From positions 2,170,001 to 2,234,000 of the forward strand of contig NZ_PKQK01000001.1 in assembly GCF_002968835.1 (NCBI RefSeq): DNA of 64,000 bases. Reading direction: 5' to 3'. A program made the translations under genes and the position numbers. Origin of the DNA: Paenibacillus sp. PCH8 (lineage in GTDB: Bacteria > Bacillota > Bacilli > Paenibacillales > Paenibacillaceae). The notes beneath the pieces were generated by a model. It saw only the letters and a list, made by a program, of their open reading frames with translations, ran no database searches and had not been told where the DNA came from. Shown in pieces: positions 22,601 through 34,600 of the stretch (position 1 is its first letter; the number at the start of each line of letters is the position of its first letter).

Positions 22601-25600
22601 CGGAGTCCCAGCTTGTGGAGATCTGGGAGGAAGTGCTGGGTTACTCTGGCATTGGAATCCTGGACAATTTCTTCGAGCTCGGAGGCCACTCCTTGCGGGC
22701 GACGAACCTTGTCAGCAAGATTCGGAAGGAAATGAATGTCGAACTTCCGCTGCGCGATGTGTTCCGCTATATGACGGTAGAATCGATGGCCGGGGTTATT
22801 GCCAACTTGGAAGAAACGCAGCATATCTCGATTCCAAAAGCAGAGGAGAAAGCGTACTATCCGGTTTCCTCTGCGCAGAAAAGGTTGTACGTCCTTCACC
22901 AGCTGGATAGCTCGGAGCTGAATTACAACCTCCCAAGTGCCTTGCAATTGGAAGGGGCTTTGAACGAGGCGAAAGTGGAAAAGGCGCTGAACACTTTGGT
23001 AGCCCGGCATGATATGCTGCGCACCGGTTTTGAAATCGTGAATGGGGAGCCAGTTCAGCGTATTCATCCGCTAGTAGCTTTCAAGGTCGAAAAGCTTCAA
23101 GCAAGCAAAGATCAGGTTGCGGCCATTCTTGAAGGCTTCATTCAACCTTTTGACCTGACCCAGCCGCCTTTGCTGCGCGCCCTGCTGATCGAACTGGAGA
23201 CAGAGAAATTCCTGCTCGCTTTGGATATTCATCATATAGGTTCCGACGGTCTTTCCATGGACGTGCTGCTACGCGAATTCGTGAGGCTGTACAATGGGGA
23301 AGAATTGCCGGAGATGCGGATTCAATACAAGGATTACGCCGTTTGGCAGCAATCCGAGGAGCAGCGCCAGCGCATCAAACAGCAGGAAGAATACTGGCGC
23401 GGGGTATTCAGCTCCGAGCTTCCGGTTCTGGAGATGCCTCTCGACTTCTTCCGTCCGGCTGTGCAGCAGTTTGACGGTCAAACGCTCACGTTTACGCTGG
23501 ATGTGGAGAAAAGTGAAGCTCTCAAACGGCTTGCCGGCGATTCGGGGGCGACGCTGTACATGCTTCTGCTGGCTGCATACTCCGTATTACTTCATAAATA
23601 CGCGGGACAGGAAGATATCGTGATTGGCACGCCGATTGCCGCCCGTTCTCACGCCGACCTGCAGCCGATTATCGGCATGTTCGTCAATACGCTGGCCCTT
23701 CGCTTTGGTCCAGCGGCGGAGCGGACATTCCTGGATTACTTGCAGGAAGTGAAGGAAACGACGCTTGGAGCCTACGAGCACCAGGACTATCCGTTCGAGG
23801 AACTGGTGGAAGCTCTTCAGGTGAGCCGGGATTTAAGCCGGAATCCGCTGTTTGACACCATGTTTTCTTTGCAGAAGCACGAAAGCTTGGATTTAACCCT
23901 GGAAGGCTTGCAATGGTCGCTGTTCGACATCGAGGAAAAGACGGCAAAGTTTGATCTTAGCTTAGATATTGTGGAAGAGGGTAACGAGCTGGTTTGCAAG
24001 ATTGAGTATGCTACCTCGCTGTTTAGGCAGGAAACAATGGTACGGCTGGCAGGTCATTACGAGCAACTTTTGGCGTCGATCCTGGCTCAGCCGAGTGCGC
24101 GGATTGCGGATTTGGATATCTTGACGGACAGCGAAAAGCATAATTTATTGGTCGGGTTTGACGTGTTGTCTTCGGCTCTTGCGAAACAATCCACCGCAGA
24201 GGGGACAGGTTTGGAGGCGGATGAGTCGTGGAGAGAGAGAACTTTCCATGAGCTATTTGAAAAGCAGGTGGAACGCACTCCGGGAGCGCTGGCGGTTGTC
24301 TACGAAGACAGCAAACTGACGTATGCGGAGCTGAATGCCAAAGCGAATCGTCTGGCGTATACACTGCGGGAGCGCGGGGTGAAACCGGAGCAGGTGGTCG
24401 GCATTTTGGCCGACCGTTCGGCCGAGCTGTTGATCGGGGTGCTCGCCGTATGGAAAGCGGGCGGCGCTTATGTGCCACTCGACCCGGACTATCCGGCGGA
24501 GCGGATCGAGTATATGCTCGCGGACAGCGGGGCGTCGGTGCTGCTCACGCAGACCCGCCTGCTGGAGCAGGCAGAAGCTTGGCGCAGCGCTGGAGATTTA
24601 GCACTGCAAACGGTGCTTGCGCTTGACGATGCCGCGACATATAGCCTCGGAGCGGCAGAAGTTGCCGTGGGTGTACACGCTTTGGGCGAAGCAGGCGCAG
24701 AGCTGGAGGCTTTGGCGCAAGCGGAAACGGCTTCTGCCGAAATGTCCGCCACAGCAGAAGCCGAGAAGAACCTACTAGCAGTGGATCTCGCATCGAATCT
24801 GGCAAATGTGAATAAGCCGCACGATTTGGCTTACGTCATCTATACCTCTGGTACGACGGGCCGTCCGAAGGGCGTGGCAGTGGAAAACCGCAGCCTGGTG
24901 AACACGGCGGCGGGCTACCGGCGGGGCTACCGCCTTGATCAGTTCCCGATCCGGCTGTTACAGCTTGCCAGCTTCTCGTTCGATGTATTCGTCGGCGACA
25001 TTGCACGGACGCTGTACAACGGCGGCACCATGGTCATCGTGCCGAAGGACGACCGGATTGATCCAACCCGCCTTTACGGCTGGATTCGCGACTACGCCGT
25101 GACGGTGTTCGAATCGACTCCAGCGCTGATCGTGCCGTTCATGGAGCATGTGTATGCTGAGGGTCTAGATCTCAGCTCGCTGCAGCTGCTGATCACAAGC
25201 TCGGATACGTGCAGCGTATCAGATTACCGCACCTTGCAGGAGCGCTTCGGCTCGCAGTTCCGCATTATTAACAGCTACGGCGTAACGGAAGCGGCGATTG
25301 ACTCCAGCTTCTATGACGAGCCGCTGGAGAAGCTGCCGAAGACGGGCAGTGTGCCGATCGGGAAAGCATGGCTGAACGCCAAGTTCTACATCGTAGATGC
25401 GAATCTGAAGCCGGTGCCGATCGGGGTGCTCGGCGAGCTGGTTATCGGTGGAGCGGGTGTGGCCCGCGGTTACTTGAACCGCCCGGATTTGACGGCGGAG
25501 CAATTCGTAGACAGCCCGTTCGCCGCCGGGGAGCGGCTGTACCGGACGGGCGACCTGGCGCGCTGGATGCCGGACGGCAACGTGGACTTCATTGGCCGAA

Positions 25601-28600
25601 TTGACAACCAGGTAAAAATTCGCGGCTATCGGATCGAGCTTGGTGAAATTGAAGCGGCCATGAAAAATGTTGCCGGCTTACGCCAAGCGCTTGTCATCGA
25701 CCGGACAGACGAGCGAGGGCAGAAATATTTGTGCGGGTATGTCGTAGCGGATTTCAGCTTCGATCTGGAAGGGTTTGTGGCTCATCTGGATGCCGCACTG
25801 CCTTCCCATATGGTGCCTTCGCGCATCATACACTTGGATCAAATGCCGCTTACGCCGAACGGGAAAATTGACCGTAAATCGCTGCCTGTGCCGGAAGGAA
25901 ACATTCGTGCCGAGGCTGTATACACGGCGCCTCGTACTCCTGCCGAGCAAGCACTTTCGTCGGTCTGGCAGTCGGTGCTGGGCGTGGATCAGGTCGGAAC
26001 GATGGATAATTTCTTTGCGCTCGGCGGCGATTCAATCAAGGCTTTGCAGGTATCATCCCGTCTTTTGCAAACGGGATACAAGCTGGTCATGAAAGATTTG
26101 TTCCATTACCCGACGATTTCCGCCCTTGGTTTGCATCTGCAAACGGTGGAGAGAACGGCAAGCCAGGCCGAAGTGACGGGAGAGGTCATCTTGACCCCGA
26201 TTCAGCGCTGGTTCTTTGAACAAAATCCAGCCGATATGCATCACAGCAACCAGGCATTCATGCAGTTCTCCAAGCAAGGCTTTGACGAAGAAGCTTTACG
26301 CCAAGCGGTGCGTCAGCTTGTCGTGCATCATGATGCTCTCCGTACGGTTTATCGCCAAACCGAGAACGGCTATACCGCCTGGAATCGCGGCGCCGGGGAG
26401 AACGAAACGCTGTTCGATCTGGAAGTTGTCGATTTCAAGAGAGCCCGCGACATGAAAGAAGCGATAGAGGCTAAGGCGAATGACATTCAAGCAAGCATTG
26501 ATCTGGAAAACGGCCCGCTGGTGAAGCTCGGCTTGTTCCGCTGCGACGATGGAGACCACCTGCTCATCGCGATCCATCACTTGGTCGTAGACGGTGTATC
26601 TTGGCGGATTCTGCTTGAGGATTTTGCTGTCGGCTATGAGCAGGCGCTGCAAGGGCAACCGATCCGCCTGCCGCTCAAAACGGATTCATTCCAAACGTGG
26701 GCGAAACAGCTCACTGATTATGTGAACGGTCCGGCGATGGAAAGCGAAAGAGAGTACTGGCAGCATATCGAGCAATTGAGCTATGAGCCGCTTCCGAAAG
26801 ATTTTGAACAAGGCAAGTCCAAGTTGGAAGACAGTGGGCTCGTGACCGTTCACTGGACGGCGGAGGAAACCGAACAGCTGTTGAAGCAGGCACACCGTGC
26901 TTACCATACGGAAATGAATGATCTGCTGCTTGCCGCGCTTGGCCTCGCGGTACAAGCTTGGAGTGGCCGGGAACGCGTGTTGGTGAATCTCGAAGGCCAC
27001 GGCCGGGAAGAACTTTTACCGGATGTGGACATTACGCGCACGGTAGGCTGGTTTACGAGCCAATTCCCTGTCGTTCTAGAGACGGGTCACGCCCAAGCGC
27101 TCGGTCATCAGGTGAAACTGGTTAAAGAAAGTTTACGCCGCATTCCGAACAAGGGGATTGGCTACGGCATCCTGCGTTATTTGTCAGCATCGCATGATGG
27201 CGAGCGTTTCGCTTTGGAGCCGGAGATCAGCTTTAACTATTTGGGTCAGTTCGACCAGGATTACGAAAGTAGCGGCTCGCGGCCGTCTTCGTTCAGCGCG
27301 GGCTCCGATTCAAGCCCGAATGCAGTGATGGATTATGTCCTTGATATCAACGGTATGATGTCGGAAGGCGTGCTGGAACTCACGATCCGTTATGGGGAAA
27401 CCCAGTATAAACGGGAAACGGTAGAGCGCCTGAGCACCCTACTTCATTCGAGCTTGCTTGAAGTCATCAGCCATTGCGTATCGAAAGAGCGACCGGAGCT
27501 TACACCTAGCGATGTACTGCTTCAAGAGGTGACGGTGGAGGAACTGGAGCGGCTGACCGAACATACGGTAGCGCTCGGCGAACTGGAGAATGTATATACC
27601 CTGACTCCGCTGCAAAAAGGGATGTTGTTCCACAGCCTGCTGGATGCCAATTCGGAAGCTTACTTTGAACAGGTAACCTTCGATCTGTACGGAAGCCTGA
27701 ATATTGAAGCCTTCACCCAAGGGTTGGATACGCTGGTGCAGCGGAATGAGGCGCTGCGTACCAACTTTATTACCGGCTGGAGAGACGAGCCGATTCAAGT
27801 GATATTCCGCGAGCGGAAGTGTGAAGTGTACTTCGAAGATATTCGCCCGGTAAGCGATGAAGACCCGGAGAAGAGGATAGCCGATTTCGTCAGCGCGGAT
27901 AAAGCGAATAAGTTCGATTTGGCCCGAGGCCCTCTAATGCGCGTGACCGTTTTGCACACGGGCGACGAGTCCTACCATGTGATCTGGAGTCACCATCACA
28001 TTTTGATGGACGGTTGGTGCATGTCCTTCATGATCAAAGAAGTGTTCGACACCTACTTCGCGTTCCAGGAGAAGCGGACGCTGGAGCTTCCTCCAGTTAC
28101 CTCGTACTCCCGGTATATCGAATGGCTGGAAGCTCAAGATGCCGCGAAAGCTTCGCGTTACTGGTCCAAGTATTTGGCGGGTTATGATCAGCAGACCAAG
28201 CTGCCCCAGGAGAAAACGCAATTGAAGCTGGGCGCTTTTGAAGCGGCTGAAATCGATGTGGAGCTCAGCAAGGAACTGACCGGGCAAATCGAGCAGGTGG
28301 CGCGCCAACAGCAGGTGACGCTTAATACGTTCATGCAGACCGTATGGGGGCTGGTTCTCCAGATATACAACAACAGTGAGGATGTCGTATTCGGCTCCGT
28401 TGTCTCCGGGCGTCCGGCGGAAATTCCGGGCATCGAAAGCATGATCGGTCTGTTTATTAATACGATCCCGGTTCGTATTCAAGGCAAAGCCGAAGAAGCT
28501 GTAGCCGATATCTTGAGAAAAACCCAGGATCAAGCACTGGCATCGGGAGCTTACGAAACGTTTCCGCTGTTCGAAATCCAGTCGCTGAGTGAGCAAAAGC

Positions 28601-31600
28601 GGGACTTGATCAACCATATTATGGTATTTGAAAATTATCCGATGGAAGAACAGATTGAGCAGGTCGTCGGCGGAGACAAAGAAGCGCTGAAAATCGCTAA
28701 TATCCAGTCACCGGAGCAAACGAACTACGACCTGGACATTACCGTCATTCCGGAAGAGCATATTTTGCTGCGGTTTACGTATAATGCGCTGACGTACAGA
28801 GAGGAAGACATCAGGCTGATCCACGGTCATTTTGCCCGGGCACTGGAGAAGGTTGCAGCTAACCCAAACATTCGCGTGAATCAGTTGGAGCTTTTGACGA
28901 CGGCGGAAAACGAGCAAATTCTTGGCGCGTTTAACCCGGCACAGCCGGAAGAAGCTCCTGTGGCTACGTTCCATCGGCTGTTCGAGGAACAGGCGGAACG
29001 CACCCCAAAAGCGGCAGCTGTCGTGTACGAGAACGACCAGCTGACGTATGCGGAGTTGAACGAGCAAGCGAACCGTCTAGCGACTACGCTGCGCGCAAGT
29101 GGTATTGGAAGGGAGTCGATCGTCGGCATTCTGGCCGAGCGTTCGGTGGACTTGCTAGTGGCTGTGCTGGCCGTCTGGAAAGCGGGCGGGGCCTATGTAC
29201 CGCTTGACCCGGATTATCCGGCAGACCGCGTGCGGTTCATGCTGGAAGACAGCGGCGCGAAGGTACTACTGACGCAAACGTCGCTGCGAGAGCGTGCCCA
29301 AGCCTGGCTTGGTGAAGAGGAGCTTGCGCTGGAAGCGGTGCTGTACCTCGACGACGAAGCGTCGTACAGCGAGGAGCGGGCAAATACGCCGATTAGCTCG
29401 AGCAATATCTCTGGTAAGCTGACAGGTGCCAGGATGACTGGCGATGCGAGCCATCCGAATGTTGACACCGAAAGCTTCCATGAAGCCCGTCCAGAGGATC
29501 TGGCCTACGTGATCTACACGTCTGGAACGACGGGTAAGCCTAAGGGTGTGATGATCGAGCACTCCAGCCTGGTGAACACGGCGGCGGGCTACCGACGAGA
29601 ATATCGGTTGGATCAGTTCCCGGTGCGGCTGCTACAGCTCGCCAGCTTCTCATTCGACGTGTTCGTGGGCGATATCGCACGCACGCTGTATAACGGAGGT
29701 ACGATGGTGATTGTGCCTAAGGACGACCGGATCGATCCGTCTCGTCTGCACTACTGGATCCGTCAGCAGCAAATAACCATCTTCGAATCAACCCCGGCGC
29801 TGATCGTGCCATTCCTGGAATACGTGCATGAACAGCGGTTGGATATGAAAGGGTTGGAGCTGTTGATCACGAGTTCGGACAGTTGCAGCGTGGCAGATTA
29901 CCGAACCTTGCAGGAACGCTTCGGCTCGCTGTTCCGAATCATCAACGCCTACGGCGTGACGGAAGCAGCGATCGACTCCAGCTTCTACGACGTTGAGCTG
30001 GAGAAGCTGCCGCAGACAGGCCATGTGCCGATTGGTAAAGCGTGGCTGAATGCGAAATTCTACATCGTGGACGCGCATCTGAATCCAGTGCCGGTCGGGG
30101 TGCTGGGCGAGCTGGTTATCGGCGGAATCGGCGTGGCGCGTGGGTACTTGAACCGTCCGGAGTTGACGGAAGAGAAATTCGTAGACAGCCCGTTCGCAGC
30201 GGGCGAGCGGCTGTATCGCACGGGAGACTTGGCGCGGTGGATAGAGGACGGAAACGTGGACTTCATTGGTAGGATCGACAACCAAGCGAAAATTCGGGGC
30301 TACCGGATTGAGACGGGCGAAGTTGAAGCGAAGCTGCTGAGTGTAGGTGGTGTGAAGGAAACGGTCGTCGTTGTCAGGGAAGATCAAGAAGGCCAGAAAG
30401 CGTTGTGCGCTTATTATACAGCGGAAGAAGGCTTGACGGCGAAGAGCCTGAAGCGGGCGATTGCCAGTGAGCTGCCGGGGTACATGATCCCATCGTACTT
30501 CGTCGAGCTGGAGCACCTTCCTCTGACACCAAACGGAAAAATCGACCGGAAGGCGCTGCCAGCACCGGAAGGGGGAGCAGGCGAAGGCCGCGAATACGTG
30601 GCGCCGCGCACTGAACTTGAGGCGGAGCTGGCTGCCATCTGGCAGGATGTGCTTGTTCGGGAGAAGGCGGTAGGCGTAACGGACAACTTCTTCGACCTCG
30701 GCGGGCACTCCCTGCGGGCAACGACGCTGGTCAGCAAAATGCATAAGGAGCTAGGCGTTGAATTCCCGCTTCGCGACGTATTCCTCTACTCGACGGTTGA
30801 GGAAATGGCCGCAGCTATGGAGCGGCTGGAGATTGGCTCATTCACGGCTATTCCTGTTGCGGAACCTAGCGAGTATTATCCGCTCTCTTCCGCTCAGAAA
30901 CGTCTCTATATCTTGAACCAGCTGGAAGGAGGCGAGCTGAGCTACAACATACCGGGAGCGATGCTGCTCGAAGGGGAGATTGACCGGAAGCTGTTTGAGG
31001 AAGCGTTCCGCGGGCTCGTAGCTCGTCATGAAACGCTTCGTACCGGCTTTGAGATGGTAAAAGGCGAAGCGGTTCAGCGGATTTATGAAGAAGTCGCCTT
31101 TCAAGTGGAATATGTACAGATCAGCGGAGAGCCGGCGGAAGAAACGGTGCGCCAATTCGTTCGTCCGTTTGATCTAGCGAAGCCGCCACTTCTGCGGATA
31201 GGTCTTGCCGAACTTGCGCCGAATCGGCACATTCTGATGTTCGATACACATCATATTGTATCTGACGGCATTTCAATTGACGTATTGATCGAAGAGTTTG
31301 TCCATTTGTACAGCGGGGAGCAGTTAGAGCCGCTCCACATTCAGTACAAAGATTATGCGGTATGGCAGCAATCGGACGAGCAGAAAGCTCAACTTGTCAA
31401 GCAGGAAGCCTACTGGCTCGACATGTTCCGCGGAGAGCTGCCGGTTTTGGAATTGCCGACGGACTATCCGCGCCCGGCTATGCAGAGCTACGAGGGCCGT
31501 ACGCTGCAGTTGTTTATGAATAGCGAGAAAAGCGAAGGTCTGAAACGGCTTGCAGCCGAGAATGGCGCTACGCTTTATATGGTTCTGCTTGCTAGTTATA

Positions 31601-34600
31601 CAATATTATTGCATAAATATACAAACCAAGAAGATGTGGTCGTCGGTACGCCGATTGCGGGAAGAAATCACAGCGACGTTCAGCCGCTGATCGGGATGTT
31701 CGTCAATACCTTGGCCATCCGCAGTTATCCGGCTGCCGGTAAGACGTTCCTTGACTACTTGAAGGAAGTCAAAGAGACGACGCTGGGTGCTTTTGAACAT
31801 CAGAATTATCCGTTTGAGGAACTGGTCGATAAGGTGAACGTGGCTCGGGATTTAAGTCGCAATCCGCTGTTCGATACGATGTTTGCTTTGCAGAATACAG
31901 AGAATGTGGAAATCCAGCTTCCCGGACTCCATTTGTCGACGTATGCCAGCGAAGAAATTGTTTCTAAATTCGATCTCAGCTTGGACGTCACGGAGATCGA
32001 GGAAGGCTTGGAATATCTGTTTGAATACGCCACTGCTCTCTATAAAACTGAAACGGTGGAGAAATTGGCCGCTCACTACTTGCAGCTGCTTGACTCCATT
32101 CTCCGCAACCCGTCGGCGACTATAGCCGAGCTGAACGTGTTGACGGCAGAGGAAAAAGAGCACATTCTCGGCGCGTTTAATCCGGCGCAGCCGGAAACGG
32201 ATCCTACGGCAGCGTTCCACCGGCTGTTCGAGGAACAGGCGGAACGCACCCCAGAAGCGGCAGCCGTTGTGTACGAGAACGACCGGTTGACGTATGCGAA
32301 GCTGAACGAACGGGCGAACCGCTTGGCGGCCACGCTGCGCGCAAGCGGCATCGGCCGGGAGTCGATCGTCGGCATTCTGGCCGAGCGTTCGGTGGACTTG
32401 CTAGTGGCTGTGCTGGCCGTCTGGAAAGCGGGCGGGGCTTATGTACCGCTTGACCCGGATTATCCGGCAGACCGCGTGCGGTTCATGCTCGAAGACAGCG
32501 GAGCGAAGGTACTGCTGACGCAAACGGCGCTGCGAGAGCGTGCCGAAGCCTGGCTCAGTGAAGATGAACTGGCACTGGCGGCGGTGCTGTACCTGGACGA
32601 CGAAGCGTCGTACAGCGAGGAGCGGGCAAATACGCCGATTAGCTCCAGCAATGTCTCCGGCAAGCTGACAGGTGCCAGGATGACTGGCGATGCGAGCCAT
32701 CCGAATGTTGACACCGAAAGCTTCCATGAAGCCCGTCCGGAGGATCTGGCGTACGTGATCTATACGTCGGGAACGACGGGTAAGCCTAAGGGCGTGATGA
32801 TCGAGCACCGCAGCCTGGTGAACACGGCGGCGGGCTACCGACGGGAATACCGGTTGGATCAGTTCCCGGTGCGGCTGCTACAACTCGCCAGCTTCTCATT
32901 CGACGTGTTCGTGGGAGATATCGCGCGGACGCTGTATAACGGAGGTACGATGGTGATTGTGCCTAAGGACGACCGGATCGATCCGACTCGTCTGCACTAC
33001 TGGATCCGTCAGCAGCAAGTCACCATCTTCGAATCGACGCCAGCGCTGATTGTGCCGTTCATGGAGTACGTACACGAGCAGCAGCTGGATATGAGCGGGA
33101 TGGAGCTGTTGATCACGAGCTCGGACAGTTGCAGCGTGGCAGATTACCGGACCTTGCAGGAACGTTTTGGCTCGTTGTTCCGAATCATCAACGCCTACGG
33201 CGTGACAGAAGCGGCAATCGACTCCAGCTTCTACGACGAGCCGTTGACGAAGCTACCACGGATAGGTCATGTGCCGATCGGCAAAGCATGGCTGAATGCG
33301 AAATTCTACATCGTGGATGCGCATCTGAATCCGGTGCCGATCGGGGTGCTGGGTGAGTTGGTTATCGGCGGAATCGGCGTGGCGCGCGGGTATTTGAACC
33401 GTCCAGAGCTGTCGGAAGAGAAATTCGTAGACAGCCCGTTCGCTGCGAGCGAGCGGCTGTACCGCACGGGAGACTTGGCTCGGTGGATGGAAGACGGCAA
33501 CGTGGACTTCATCGGCCGAATCGATAACCAAGCGAAAATCCGGGGCTACCGGATTGAGACGGGCGAAGTCGAAGCGAAGCTGTTAAGTGTGGGTGGCGTG
33601 AAGGAAACGGTTGTCGTTGTCAGGGAAGATCAAGAAGGCCAGAAAGCGTTGTGCGCTTATTATACAGCGGAAGAAGGCTTGACGACGGCAGACCTGAAAC
33701 GGGCGATCTCCAGTGAGCTGCCGGGGTACATGATCCCGTCATACTTTGTGGAGCTGGAACGTCTGCCTCTGACGCCGAACGGGAAAATCGACCGGAAGGC
33801 GCTGCCAGCGCCGGAAGGGGGGACAAGCGCAGGCCGCGAATATGTGGCGCCGCGCACCAAACTGGAGGCGAAACTGGTCTCCATCTGGCAGGACGTGCTC
33901 GGGCCGGTCACGATTGGGGTGACGGACAACTTCTTCGATCTCGGAGGGCACTCCCTGAGGGCAACGACATTGGTAAGCAAGGTGCACAAGGAGCTGAACG
34001 TCGACCTGCCGCTGCGTGATGTGTTCCGGCACTCGACCATCGAATCGATGGCCGAAGCAATCAGCCAATTGGAGCAGCAGGAACACCTCTCCATTCCGGT
34101 TCTAGATAAGAGGGATTATTATCCGCTTTCCTCCGTGCAAAAACGGCTGTACATCCAGCAGCAGATGAAAGGCGCCGAGCTTAGCTACAACATGTCCGGC
34201 ATGACAATTCTCGTCGGGCGTTTGGAACGGAATCCATTCGAGGCTGCGCTCAAAGGATTGATCGCTCGTCACGAAGTTTTGCGAACTGGCTTCGAAATGG
34301 TCGACGGTGAACCGGTACAACGGATTTATCGGGACTTGGAGTTTGCCGTCGAGTATACAAAAGCGACCGAAAGTGAAACGAAGAGCATCGCAGACGGCTT
34401 TGTGCGTGTCTTTGACTTGGAGCGGCCGCCGCTGTTGCGTGTGGGCTTAGTCGAATGTGAAGCGGAACGGCATGTGCTCATGCTGGACATTCATCATATC
34501 GTCACGGATGGCATGTCCATGGGCATATTCGTCGAAGAGCTGTTGCGCCTGTATAACGGTGAGACTCTGGAACCGCTTCGGATTCAATACAAAGAATTCG

